Assembly (NCBI RefSeq): GCF_017814945.1
Contig: NZ_JAGIPX010000046.1
Coordinates: 1 to 64,000, forward strand
Length of the DNA: 64,000 nucleotides
Direction of reading: 5' to 3'
DNA from: Paraburkholderia sp. LEh10
Lineage (GTDB): Bacteria > Pseudomonadota > Gammaproteobacteria > Burkholderiales > Burkholderiaceae
Below are positions 17,907 to 26,805 of the stretch, piece after piece; within the stretch, counting starts at the first letter, position 1, and each line of letters begins with the position of its first letter. A program made the position numbers and the translations under genes. Below the pieces are notes generated by a model. The model searched no databases. It was not told the DNA's origin and saw only the letters and a program-made list of their open reading frames with translations.

Positions 17907-18874
17907 TCGACAGCCTTCGCCGCTGCAGCCGCGTGCCCGAGTTCAGTTCCTGGCGCAGGAAAGGCGAGATACGCGAGATGCTTCACTTCCGCGCGACCGC
18001 GCGTTACGGTATCGAGTATGACGCCACACACAAGGAACAAAGCCGCGAAGATCATCAGCGCGGCGCACAGCACAGCCGTCGGGAAGCGCGGCACAAGTCC
18101 TGTTTCGAAGTATGTTTCGAACAGCGGCACTGCCAGTACGATAGAGGCGAGTCCGCACAGCGCCGTGCCGATTGAGAAGAAAGCGAGGGGACGCTCGGCG
18201 CGAAACAGCTTCACGATCATGCTGAGGATGCGAAAGCCGTCGCGATATGTGTTGAGCTTGCTGACGGAGCCTTCCGGCCGCGATTTGTAACGCGTGACGA
18301 TTTCGGCAACGGGCATGCGCAGTTCGAGTGCGTGAACGGTGAGCTCTGTCTCGGTTTCGAAGCCCTTCGAGTGCGCCGGGAACGATTTCACGTAGCGGCG
18401 CGAGAACACGCGATAGCCCGACAACATATCAGTGAAAGTGCGACCGAAGATCGACGCGACGAAGCGCGTGAGCATCACGTTGCCGAAGCGATGCCCGAGA
18501 CGATACGCTTCCTGCTCGTCCGTACGGCGCGTTGCCACGACCATGTCAAGCGCCTCCGCAACGAGGCGCTCGATCATCTCCGGCGCGGCCGCGGCGTCAT
18601 AGGTGTCATCGCCATCGACGAGCACATACACGTCCGCGTCGATATCCGCGAACATCCGCCGAATCACATTGCCTTTGCCTTGATAAGCGACCTGGCGCAC
18701 CACAGCGCCCGTCGCGCGCGCTATGTCGCTCGTGTTATCCGTCGAGTTGTTGTCGAATACATAGATGCTCGCGTTCGGCAGTGCCGCGCGAAAATTACGT
18801 ACGACGGAGCGCACGGTTGCGGCTTCGTTGTAGCAGGGAATCAGGACAGCTAGATGAAGTGATTCGAAAGGCAT
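17903..18874 (-). CDS. gtrB: GtrB-like polyprenyl-phosphate glycosyltransferase, family 2
   Basis: A 323-aa protein with an N-terminal GT-A domain (VLIPCYNEAATVRSVV, VDGDD near residue 90, LSGYRVFSRRYVK near 165) and two C-terminal membrane helices (about 230-255 and 265-290). This is the layout of bactoprenol glucosyltransferase and dolichol-phosphate-mannose synthase-like enzymes. It would charge undecaprenyl phosphate with a hexose in the cytoplasm for GtrA to flip. It is the first gene of the operon and ends overlapping gtrA. The operon stands alone among decayed DNA, which suggests acquisition as a unit. Confidence 0.87.
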   Translation of the reverse strand: MPFESLHLAVLIPCYNEAATVRSVVRNFRAALPNASIYVFDNNSTDNTSDIARATGAVVRQVAYQGKGNVIRRMFADIDADVYVLVDGDDTYDAAAAPEMIERLVAEALDMVVATRRTDEQEAYRLGHRFGNVMLTRFVASIFGRTFTDMLSGYRVFSRRYVKSFPAHSKGFETETELTVHALELRMPVAEIVTRYKSRPEGSVSKLNTYRDGFRILSMIVKLFRAERPLAFFSIGTALCGLASIVLAVPLFETYFETGLVPRFPTAVLCAALMIFAALFLVCGVILDTVTRGRAEVKHLAYLAFPAPGTELGHAAAAAKAVE

Positions 18875-18990
18875 CGGCAGAAAAGACCGGCAATAAAATT
18901 GGTATGCGTCGCGCGTGATGGCCTAAGCAGATCGCGGCTATTTTATCGCACACAAATAGCGACGCCCGATTGTTCTGATGTGTCGTTGCG

Positions 18991-19167
18991 ATGCGGACGG
19001 AAATCACGACCTGGGACAATGCGTCTCGAGGCGCGCGCCCGGCTGGCAACATCCGCAAGCCATACGCGAACAAGGTGACGATCACACTCGGCGAGCGTGA
19101 GCTTATCTACCCGGATCTCGCGACGTCCGGCGATCTCAAGCGGCCGCATGTGCCGCTTTATCGGTAG
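18991..19167 (+). CDS. Possible small protein, unrecognised
   Basis: An open frame of 58 residues from ATG at 18991, with a plausible C-terminus (TLGERELIYPDLATSGDLKR). No clear ribosome-binding site and no recognised family. It may be the tail of a larger lost gene, because the surrounding stretch is decayed. Function unknown. Confidence 0.25.
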   Translation: MRTEITTWDNASRGARPAGNIRKPYANKVTITLGERELIYPDLATSGDLKRPHVPLYR

Positions 19168-19251
19168 CCGACAGGACAACGACAATGAGCCGGCGCTCAA
19201 AAACATTCATGGCAGGGAAGGGAAAGGACGTCTGAAATGCATAACTGGCAC

Positions 19252-19473
19252 TCAACCTTCGTCGACCGCGAACCCACCCAAGGCCTCGACATGTCGCTCC
19301 GCTGCGAGACGCGCGTCTTTCAGCGTGGCTTCGTACGATCGATGTCCTCGATCCGGGCTTTCAGTACGATGCTCGCCATCGATCGTGTAGGACCAGCGCC
19401 AGTTGCCGCTTCCGTCGTCCTTCATCTCGATCTGAATGTTTCGACCGCTGTATTGGAACGATTCATTTCGCAT
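19252..19473 (-). CDS. Small conserved-looking hypothetical protein
   Basis: A 73-residue, strongly charged protein without membrane segments. ATG at 19473 (MRNESFQYSGRNIQIEM) has AAGGGAG directly upstream, a strong ribosome-binding site, and is preferred over longer open frame beyond it. The middle part (GNWRWSYTIDGE, then SYEATLKDARLAAERHVEAL) looks like a beta-hairpin followed by a helix. Such short proteins are common in Burkholderia genomes, but no function is assigned here. It diverges from a truncated phage-type gene at 19490. Confidence 0.6.
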   Translation of the reverse strand: MRNESFQYSGRNIQIEMKDDGSGNWRWSYTIDGEHRTESPDRGHRSYEATLKDARLAAERHVEALGGFAVDEG

Positions 19474-19489
19474 TGCAATCTCCCTTAGT

Positions 19490-19672
19490 ATGAGCGAAAA
19501 CAGCAAAGTCGAGTCGACCAACCACACGTTCAGTCCGTGGGAAGGTTGCCAGAAGATTGGCCCGGGCTGCGATCACTGCTACGCCAAGACGCGCAACGGG
19601 CGTTCCGGCGGGACACTATCAACGCCGCACTTCGGTCAGCACCAGCCCTTCCTGGGCGGATTTGGTGTCTAG
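19490..19672 (+). pseudogene. Truncated phage Gp37/Gp68-like (DUF5131) gene, 5' fragment
   Basis: Starts MSENSKVESTNHTFSPWEGC and continues through GPGCDHCYAKTRNGRSGG, closely resembling the N-terminus of DUF5131 proteins, whose CxxC-type Cys cluster suggests a radical-SAM-like metal site. After about 50 residues the similarity stops and the frame ends; the full-length protein would be over 200 aa. A prophage or plasmid-derived fragment left beside the duplicated chemoreceptor remnant. Confidence 0.65.
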
Positions 19673-19771
19673 TGCCTTCAAATGCTTGGGCATGGCCTCA
19701 AGAAACGGACAGAGTGCCGGTTTGATGTCTTCCTTGGCGATACGGATCCAGCCGTAAGCCGGCAATTCCAG

Positions 19772-20229
19772 AGGTCGCCTTCGGCCATGCTGCGAAAATG
19801 CCGGATCGTCTGGTTCACCGGCTTCACCACAGCCGCAGAGAGCCCGGCGCGCGCCAACGCGCCGACCACGACGGCCGCCACGGCGATTGAAATCGTCATC
19901 GAAGAGCGCCTTGTACTCCGGCTCGATTGCCTGGTCGACGAGCGCGGCGCGCGTTCCCGCGACCGACTGACGAGCTTTCGCTCTTCGTCGCTGACAAACG
20001 GCCCAGCCATATAGGCGCGAAAATCCTCGCTCGACGACTCCAATGCCCTTGTGCGCCGCCGCCAGCAGGCCGTCCTTGACCTTACCGACGCTAAAAAGCT
20101 TCTCATAGCTGCCGAGCGCGAAACGAACCTGCAACAGCTTCCCCGAGCTCGACGTAAGCGCGTTCACCGTCGCCGACCCTGCGTTGCTGAACTTCGGTGC
20201 GCCCCAACCGACTCCGATCACTGTCAAAA
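19772..20229 (-). pseudogene. Degenerate copy of the chemoreceptor gene, part 1
   Basis: Matches the intact chemoreceptor at 10936-12507 from roughly the HAMP region back towards membrane segment 1, with deletions and frameshifts; the signalling domain is absent. Shared stretches include TGCTGCGAAAATG, GGATCGTCTGGTTCACCGGC and CGCCTTGTACTCCGGCTCGA. It breaks off at TGTCAAAA (20222-20229), where an IS4-family element is inserted; the homology resumes at 21790. Not functional. Confidence 0.85.
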
Positions 20230-20321
20230 ACTCGAGTTTAGACATTCAGCACCCCGATGAAGGGTCCTGAAAACTGGTTCGCAATTCGAAAAAAACGTGA
20301 CATGGAAAGGCAATCGTGAGA

Positions 20322-20366
20322 CCGCCGCGCTGCTTGCGCGGGGTTTTAGCGCAAGCAGCGCGGCGG
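20322..20366. repeat. Strong hairpin in the IS leader
   Basis: An 18-base perfect stem, starting CCGCCGCGCTGCTTGCGC, with a 9-base loop. In several insertion sequences a leader hairpin reduces transposase translation from read-through transcripts; that role is inferred here from position only. Confidence 0.75.
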
Positions 20367-20369
20367 CCA

Positions 20370-21674
20370 ATGAGAATCCTTCTCGGTTCTCTCGCGATTG
20401 CCATGTCACTGTCGAAACGCACTGAGTTTTACCTGAGCGAATGGATCAACGTTCTACTTACCGCCGTGCCGCTTCGCTCGCAAACCAGCCTCCTCGAGCT
20501 GCTGTGCGGGTGCATGATTTCACCCGAAGGATGGGTGAGCCGAGCGATCTCGGCCATTGGGTGTACGCGCCACTGGACGGCGTATTTCAAGCTTCTGGAG
20601 CGTGGCACCTGGCGTACGGTGCCACTCGCGCGAGCGCTGCTGAGACTGGTGCTTGCCGTCTTGCCCAGCGGCACGCTCACCATGGGCCTGGACGATACGC
20701 TGATCATGCGCTGCTCGAAGAGGGCGCCGGGCGTCGCGTGGCGACGCGAGCACAGCGGCAAGACCAACCGGCCCAAACACGTCTGGGCGCAATGCATCGT
20801 GACTCTGGTGTGAGCGTGCTGGGCAACGGCGGCGTCGGCATGGTGTTGCCGATCCTCTCGCGACCGGTTCCGGAAACGGGCAATACCAACAAGGTCAAGA
20901 TTGCGCTGGCGCTTGTGCGTGCGGTCTCGGGTGTGACGCAGCGGCCCATACGTGTGCTGTTCGACTCCTGGTTCATGCGCGCGCGTCTGGTCCTGCCATT
21001 GCTGCGCCAGAACATGCACGTCATCGGCCAGGCGCGTATCGATACCGCGCTGTTTCTGCCGCCCGTAAGATCCGGTGGGCCCCGGCGTGGACGGCCGCGC
21101 ATCTATGGCAAGCGTCTGTGCGCCGAGGCCATCGAAGCGCTGCCCGCAACCGAATTGATGATGAGGCTCTATGGCAAGGAACAGCGCGTGCGCCTGCGTC
21201 CGAGTCGCCGTCGCTCGCTTCCTCAAGGGCACGACGGTGCGCGCCGTCTGGTGCCAGTTCTACAACGACAAGCGGCAGGAATGGACAAAGCGACGCCTGA
21301 TCCTGGCTTCCGAAGTCGACCTGGAGCCACAGACTATCGATCAGCTTTACGCGCGCCGCTGGGGCATAGAACTGCTGTTTCACAATCTCAAGCGTTGGTA
21401 GGGATTCAACAATCTCTGGCAGCAGACGCGCACCGTACTCGAACTCTGGATGCCGATTCGTTCGTGCGCCTGGACACTCACGCAGTTGCTCAGCCTGGCG
21501 ATTGCCGACGACTTCCCGATGCACAAAATTGCGCCGTGGAGAATCGGTCAGCCCGTCACCGCCGGCCTGGTCGCTCAATGGCTGCGTCGCGAATTTACCG
21601 GACTTGCCTCCCACACTCCCGTGCATGGGAAGTCCCGAAAATTCCAGAGGCCCGAAGCGCGTCACGCCCCTTGA
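20370..21674 (+). pseudogene. IS4-family transposase, broken by two frameshifts and a stop
   Basis: Three consecutive frames together give one DDE transposase. Piece 1 contains TMGLDDTLIMRCSKRAP and ends near 20811. Piece 2 contains VRVLFDSWFMRARLVLPLL-type sequence and the RRGRPRIYG loop, up to about 21230. Piece 3 carries YARRWGIELLFHNLK, which fits the Y-2-R-3-E-6-K signature of IS4 family enzymes. A TAG at 21399 then replaces a likely Trp codon, and similarity continues in frame to 21674. Not active. The start may be 20370 or 20403. Confidence 0.85.
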
Positions 21675-21789
21675 GTTCCCAGTCGTCGCCGCTTGCGCGG
21701 CCCCGCATGCTCGTTTCATCGCAATCTCAGTCTCGTTCGCCGTCTGATCGCCAACGGTCGGCGACGGCGTTCGGGTGTCTAAAGTTCAG

Positions 21790-21955
21790 TGTCAAAAGAA
21801 ACGTCGCAAAAAGTGTAATGACTAGCGTCAGCCTTGTCGGATAGCGCGGTTGTCGAGCATGAAAAGTCCGTGACGTGTTGCCGGCCAGCCCGGATGGCGG
21901 CCCCATCAGGGGCTAACGGCAACGAGTTCCGGACTCTAGATAGGGGAAATCCGAT
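21790..21955 (-). pseudogene. Degenerate copy of the chemoreceptor gene, part 2 (5' end and leader)
   Basis: Continues the chemoreceptor homology after the insertion sequence. The stretch corresponds to membrane segment 1, the start codon region (GAGCATGAAAAGTCC against GAGCATGAAGAGTCC) and the leader up to the AGGGGAAATCC-type sequence. Together with 19772-20229 it shows a complete receptor gene start was once present here in the same orientation as the intact gene. Confidence 0.8.
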
Positions 21956-22152
21956 GATGCTGCATCGGGCCAGCGTCTGCAGTCAAGCCGGTTTGATGCA
22001 CGTATTGTCGGCGGCCCGGTGCGAAGTGCGAGACTCCACGCGGACGGCCTGACCGTGGGACCGCTTGATGAGCCAAACAATGGAGAAGCTGGTACCACTT
22101 ACTGTCGGGTAGCTATCAGTGCGGCAGTGTCGGACAATGGATTGCAGGCGAT

Positions 22153-22446
22153 TTACATCGTCTGCATGTCGTTAAACGTGATCTTGACAATCGGACTCTC
22201 AGGTGCACTCATCTGGATGAGCTCAAGTTCATATGAACACGACACAGTTCTTGGAGATTGACCTGTCTTGTCGCCCTTTATTAGAAGCGTTGCAGATGTC
22301 GAAGGTGGACTGTCGAAGTGAATTTCAACGCAATTGCAATTGTCGGCGACGCCCGTCATCGAGAGCGGAGAGGTCGGTTGGGCGGCGACGGAGGACAGCG
22401 GCGAAGCGAACGCTGCGGTGAGGCATGCTAGAAATGACTTTCGCAT
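22153..22446 (-). CDS. Small predicted secreted protein, unrecognised
   Basis: A 97-residue protein starting MRKSFLACLTAAFASPLSSV, a classical signal peptide with likely cleavage after AAQ or VAA near residue 22. The mature part has a CNC pair and a third Cys, and a beta-rich appearance (VEIHFDSPPSTSATLLIKGD). No clear family. Longer open frame upstream overlaps the transferase remnant on the other strand and is a shadow. It sits between two decayed pieces, so it may have come with other DNA. Confidence 0.45.
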   Translation of the reverse strand: MRKSFLACLTAAFASPLSSVAAQPTSPLSMTGVADNCNCVEIHFDSPPSTSATLLIKGDKTGQSPRTVSCSYELELIQMSAPESPIVKITFNDMQTM

Positions 22447-22488
22447 CTTCAAAGGACAGACTCGTGCACGCAGCGCATTATGCATGAA

Positions 22489-23351
22489 AGCATTGTCGCC
22501 TGCGGCGTACCCGCGTTCGCTTCGGGCCTCGTCGAGGACCTGACGAAAAAGGTCTCCCCGCTCGCGCGCCTGATCTGCACGATGATCGCGGCCGCGCTCG
22601 CCTACTTTGTGCTGGGTATCGCGGTGACGCGCATCAGCGTGCCGCCGCTCGATTTTCTGCTTTCCTACGCGGCGATCTCGTGCGCGGTGACCGTTCTGGC
22701 CGTCGCCGCGCTGGCGAACGCGATCAATATCATCGACGGGTTCAATGGGCTCGCGTCGATGGTCGCGTTCATGATGTTCGCCTCGCTCGCCTATGTCGCG
22801 TTCCAGGTGCACGACCCCATCGTGCTGTCGGCATCGCTCATCATGATGGGCGCCGTGATGGGCTTTTTCATCTGGAACTTCCCGGCGGGCCTGATCTTTC
22901 TCGGCGACGGCGGCGCGTATTTCATCGGCTTCATGCTCGGCGAACTGTCGATCATGCTCGTAATGCGCAATCGCGACGTGTCGGCGTGGTATCCCGTGCT
23001 GCTCTTCATGTACCCCATCTTCGAGACCTGTTTCTCGATCTACCGAAAGAAGTTCATTCGAGGGATGTCGCCTGGAATTCCCGATGGCGTGCATCTGCAT
23101 ATGCTCGTCTACAAGCGGCTGATGCGCTGGGCCGTCGGGGCGCGCACCGCGCGCGAGCTGACACGGCGCAATTCGTTGACGTCGCCGTATTTGTGGCTGC
23201 TTTGCCTGATCGCGGTGGTGCCCGCGACGCTGTTCTGGCGGCATACGCTCGCACCTGTTCTGCTTCGTGATCGTGTTTGCCGCGACGTACGTATGGCTCT
23301 ATGTCAGCATCGTCCGGTTCAAGTCGCCGCGGTGGCTGGTGGTCCGGAAGA
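22489..23351 (+). pseudogene. Second, truncated copy of the polyprenyl-phosphate transferase gene
   Basis: Identical or nearly so to 12941-13800 of the intact gene. The middle (about 22510-23248) shows no difference that I can see, including the DGFNGL and LGDGGA motifs. The first 75 or so codons are missing. Near 23249 an extra base (CGCTCGCACC against CGCTGCATC) shifts the frame, so the C-terminus is altered. A short N-terminal replacement from ATG 22480 keeps the frame open, so a product is possible, but loss of the first membrane segments makes activity unlikely. Confidence 0.85.
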
Positions 23352-23468
23352 GACGGCACTCCTGATGGAATCCCCAATGGCGCGCGCGCAAAAATAATCA
23401 ATAAAATCAATGAGCGCCGCGACGGGTTGGGCCAAAGCGGCAATCTTTTCCGAACGTGGAGGGAGTTG

Positions 23469-23771
23469 ATGAGGGTGAGCCGGACCTTCGTTGCGCTATG
23501 CGCGCTCGCCACCGCTCCGCTCGCCGCCGTTCAATTCTCGTTCGCCAATACGGTGACGGACAACATCAGATGGAGCGCGACGCATGTCGATACGTCCGCC
23601 TCCCGTCCGGAATGCACGGCCTATTCGAAACGCCGCATCGACAACAAGGACGACCCGGATGTGGTGGACGTCGCGCTGAAGGTGCTAGGGACGGCCGTCG
23701 CGACAGCCGCGATGTCGAAGGTCGGGCATTCGAACGGAACTGTGCCGGACCCTTGCAAGTCGGGTTTTTGA
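23469..23771 (+). CDS. Small predicted secreted protein, unrecognised
   Basis: A 100-residue protein with an N-terminal signal peptide (MRVSRTFVALCALATAPLAA, cleavage probably after FAN near residue 27). Two Cys residues (ECTAYSKRR and DPCKSGF) could pair in the periplasm. ATG at 23469 has GGAGGGAG upstream. It is followed by a terminator shared with the convergent operon. No family recognised. Confidence 0.6.
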   Translation: MRVSRTFVALCALATAPLAAVQFSFANTVTDNIRWSATHVDTSASRPECTAYSKRRIDNKDDPDVVDVALKVLGTAVATAAMSKVGHSNGTVPDPCKSGF

Positions 23772-23850
23772 GCGCGCGCCGCGGAGCTTGCATCGCCGCG
23801 AAGCCGACGATGCTTGACGCTCCGGATAGTAGCCGTAAGCGGCAGAGATG

Positions 23851-23876
23851 AAAAAACGCGCCACGGCGCGTTTTTT
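23851..23876. terminator. Bidirectional rho-independent terminator
   Basis: AAAAAACGCGC, a short CACG-type loop, then GCGCGTTTTTT. The A and T tracts on both sides allow termination of the plus-strand small secreted protein gene and of the minus-strand wbpM-like operon, whose stop codon begins three bases away. Confidence 0.85.
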
Positions 23877-23878
23877 CT

Positions 23879-25777
23879 TTACATCGAAGCCCGCTGGCCC
23901 GCTGGCGGCGGCACGCTGCGCAGCGGCGGCGACACCAGCGTCGGCCGATATTCGGCGACCCAGCGGCGCAGATCGCGGCGCACCTCGTCATCCGTCAGGA
24001 CGCGATGCTGCATCAGCCACGGCAAGAGCTCGTCGAGCAGGTTGTCGGGCACGCCGCGCGCCTGCGCGATGCGCAGCTTCGGATGCGGCGTGCGCGTGGT
24101 GGTTTCCTCGTCGGCGAGCAGTTCTTCGTAGAGTTTCTCGCCGGGGCGCAGGCCCGTGAACTCGATGCGGATCTGCTCTTCGGTGAATCCGTACAGCCGG
24201 ATCAGATCGCGCGCGAGATCGACGATCTTCATCGGCTCGCCCATGTCGAGAATGAATATTTCGCCGCCGTGCCCCATGCTCGAAGCCTGCAGCACGAGCT
24301 GCGAGGCCTCGGGAATCGTCATGAAGAAGCGCGTGATTTCCGGGTGCGTCACGGTGACGGGACCACCCTTCGCGATCTGCTGCTGGAACTTCGGAATCAC
24401 GCTGCCCGCACTGCCCAGCACGTTGCCGAAGCGCACCGTCTCGAACCGCGTGCGCCCGCTCGTTTGCTGCAGCGCCTGACAGGCCATTTCAGCGAGACGC
24501 TTGCTCGCGCCCATCACGTTGGTCGGATTGACGGCCTTGTCCGTCGAAATGAGCACGAAGCGCGTCACGTCGTGGCGGATCGCCGCGCGCGCCACGCGAT
24601 ACGTGCCGAGCACATTGTTGCGCACGGCCTGCCACGCGTTCTGCTCTTCCATCAGCGGCACGTGCTTGTAGGCGGCAGCGTGATAGACGATGTGCGGCGT
24701 GTAGCGCGCCATCGCCTGATCGAGCAGCAGCGAGTCCTTGGCGTCGCCGATCACGGGCACGATCGACAGCCCCGGAAAGCGCTCGTGCAGTTCTTCGACG
24801 AGCCGATACATCGCGTACTCGGAGATATCGAAGGCGACCAGTTGCGCGGGCTTGAAACGCAGGATCTGGCGGCACAGCTCGGAGCCGATCGAACCACCCG
24901 CGCCCGTCACCATCACGACGCGTGCGTGCAGCAGGGCTTCGACATGAGGCGTGTCGATCTGCACCGGCTCGCGGCCGAGGAGGTCTTCGAGGTCGATGTG
25001 GCGCACGCGGGACAGCGAAGCTTGGCCTTCCCCGACATCCGTCAGCGCCGGCAGCACCATCGCGCGCACGCCAGCGCGCACGCACAGTGTCGCGACGCGC
25101 CGCTGCTGTTCGACGGGGGCCGATGGAATCGCGATGATCGCGTATTCCGTCTTCAGGTTCTGCGCAATCTCCGGCAACTGACCGATCGCGCCAAGCACCT
25201 TGTAGCCGTAGATTTCACGGCCGTGCTTCGAGACGTCGTCGTCGAGCAGGCCAATCAGCCGCCATTCGCTCGATCGCGAGAGTTCGCGCGCGAGCATCGC
25301 GCCCGCCGTGCCCGCGCCGAGCACGATGACAGGCTTGCCTTGAGCCATCAGGCCGCCGTACAGATAAAACTCCTTCATCGCGCGATACAGCGCGCGCGAG
25401 CCGCCCATCGCGAGAAACAGCAGCAGCGGTGAAACCAGCAGCACCGAGCGCGGGACGATCGGTACCGGCTGCACCATCACCGCGAGGATCATCGTGAGCA
25501 ACGCGCCTGCGGCAACCGCCTTCGAAATGCGCAGCAGGTCGGGCAGGCTCGCGAACACCCACATGCCACGGTACAGGCCGAAGAAGCGGAACATCGCACC
25601 GTAGACGGGCAGCACCCAGACGAGCGCATGCATCGCGCCGACCCGGAAGTCGGGAGGCACGATGCCATTGAAACGGATCACATAGGCGATCAGCCAGGTG
25701 CAGACGACGGCCCCGAGATCGAACAGGAAAGCGCTGAAGGATAGCCAACTGGCTTTGGTTCTGAGCATCAGCGTCAT
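23879..25777 (-). CDS. wbpM: WbpM/CapD-like nucleotide-sugar 4,6-dehydratase (membrane-bound)
   Basis: A 632-aa protein. Four predicted membrane segments fill about residues 10-125, followed by a first nucleotide-binding fold (VLGAGTAGAML, 152-162) and then the catalytic SDR domain with TGAGGSIGSE (291-300). The active-site segment STDKAVNPTNVMGASKR (411-427) has the TDK arrangement typical of large WbpM-type enzymes instead of a classical Tyr. The family makes UDP-4-keto-6-deoxy-GlcNAc from UDP-GlcNAc. The start overlaps the upstream GT4 gene by four bases. It is the last gene before the bidirectional terminator. The order wbpV-wbpL-wbpM matches P. aeruginosa. Confidence 0.9.
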   Translation of the reverse strand: MTLMLRTKASWLSFSAFLFDLGAVVCTWLIAYVIRFNGIVPPDFRVGAMHALVWVLPVYGAMFRFFGLYRGMWVFASLPDLLRISKAVAAGALLTMILAVMVQPVPIVPRSVLLVSPLLLFLAMGGSRALYRAMKEFYLYGGLMAQGKPVIVLGAGTAGAMLARELSRSSEWRLIGLLDDDVSKHGREIYGYKVLGAIGQLPEIAQNLKTEYAIIAIPSAPVEQQRRVATLCVRAGVRAMVLPALTDVGEGQASLSRVRHIDLEDLLGREPVQIDTPHVEALLHARVVMVTGAGGSIGSELCRQILRFKPAQLVAFDISEYAMYRLVEELHERFPGLSIVPVIGDAKDSLLLDQAMARYTPHIVYHAAAYKHVPLMEEQNAWQAVRNNVLGTYRVARAAIRHDVTRFVLISTDKAVNPTNVMGASKRLAEMACQALQQTSGRTRFETVRFGNVLGSAGSVIPKFQQQIAKGGPVTVTHPEITRFFMTIPEASQLVLQASSMGHGGEIFILDMGEPMKIVDLARDLIRLYGFTEEQIRIEFTGLRPGEKLYEELLADEETTTRTPHPKLRIAQARGVPDNLLDELLPWLMQHRVLTDDEVRRDLRRWVAEYRPTLVSPPLRSVPPPAGQRASM

Positions 25778-26805
25778 ACCTCGGATTGTTTGGACAGTGT
25801 TGACTGGAAACGGCGCCAGCGCAGATCGACGATGCCTCCGATGACGACCAGCACGGCAGCCCATCCAGCTACGATGCCCCACTGAACAGCCGTGGAACGG
25901 CCAAGCGAAAACCACGCAAGTCCTATGCCGACAACCATCACGCCATACCACGCCCACGCGGTGCCCGCGTGGCCGAATCCCGAGCGCACCATGCGCTGAT
26001 AATAATGCTCCCGGTGCGCCTGCCAGAATTTTTCGCCGCGCATCAGCCGCCGTGCGAGCGTCACCGACGCATCGCCAATGAACGGCGCGAACACGAGCGC
26101 CGGGTACCAAATGGGCCAGGCTCCGCCGCGCCAGCCCCAATAGCCGAGCGCGCCCGCCAGATAGCCCAGCGAAATGGACCCCGCATCACCGAGAAAAATC
26201 CGGGCCGGATGGAAATTGAAGAGCAGAAAGCCGAGCGACGCTCCGGCGATCGCGACGCACGAAAGCGCGAGCTCAGGCATCGGATGACTGCTCGACAATG
26301 CGCCGACCGCATAGCCCGAAAATCCGAACAGCGCCATGCCGCCGGCGAGGCCGTCCGCGCCATCCATGAAATTGTAAAGATTAACCAACCAGATCATCAA
26401 GAATGCCAGCACGCAAAGCAGCCACCATGGCGCCCCGGCAGGAAACAGCGCGACGAAAACGACGACGGCGACCAGATGGGCAGCGAATCGCACGCGCGCG
26501 GGCAATCCGCGGCGGTCATCGATCTGCGAGACGGCGGCCAGAAAGGCCGTCGCAAGCGCGGGACACCACAGTGACGGCGCAACCAGCAGCATGGCCACGA
26601 CGGCTACAGGAACGATGCCCCAGCCGCCGACGCGCGGCGTCGGACGCAGATGAAGCGACCGGTCGTTCGGGATGTCGGTCGCGAGCCGCCAGGCGAGGCC
26701 TGTTTTCAGAAGGGTGTAGAGGATCGCGGCGCATACGCCAACCGCCAGCACGGCGACGACGGCCAATGGGCCCCGCAGCACCATCAGTGAGGATTGGGTC
26801 AGCAT
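25774..26805 (-). CDS. wbpL: WbpL/WecA-type polyprenyl-phosphate sugar-1-phosphate transferase
   Basis: A 343-aa membrane protein with about ten hydrophobic segments. The family motifs are NLYNFMDGADGLAG (142-155), ARIFLGDAGSISLG (201-214) and HREHYYQRM near 270, the last being the usual His-rich cytoplasmic loop of WbcO/WbpL-type enzymes. It loads the first sugar phosphate onto undecaprenyl phosphate. Neighbouring wbpV and wbpM products would supply a 6-deoxy-HexNAc donor. TGATG overlap with the upstream reductase and ATGA overlap with wbpM indicate tight coupling. Confidence 0.9.
   Translation of the reverse strand: MLTQSSLMVLRGPLAVVAVLAVGVCAAILYTLLKTGLAWRLATDIPNDRSLHLRPTPRVGGWGIVPVAVVAMLLVAPSLWCPALATAFLAAVSQIDDRRGLPARVRFAAHLVAVVVFVALFPAGAPWWLLCVLAFLMIWLVNLYNFMDGADGLAGGMALFGFSGYAVGALSSSHPMPELALSCVAIAGASLGFLLFNFHPARIFLGDAGSISLGYLAGALGYWGWRGGAWPIWYPALVFAPFIGDASVTLARRLMRGEKFWQAHREHYYQRMVRSGFGHAGTAWAWYGVMVVGIGLAWFSLGRSTAVQWGIVAGWAAVLVVIGGIVDLRWRRFQSTLSKQSEV

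Larger units (their letters stand above)
20230..21789 (+). mobile_element. Decayed IS4-family insertion sequence with 8-base target duplication
   Basis: About 1560 bases flanked by TGTCAAAA on both sides (20222-20229 and 21790-21797). The uninterrupted site TGTCAAAAG is present in the intact chemoreceptor gene near 12440. The ends show imperfect inverted repeats: CTCGAGTTTAGACA on the left and CTGAACTTTAGACA (complement) on the right. The element encodes one transposase, now broken. A very stable hairpin (18-base-pair stem, 20322-20339 with 20349-20366) lies ahead of the transposase start. Confidence 0.85.
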
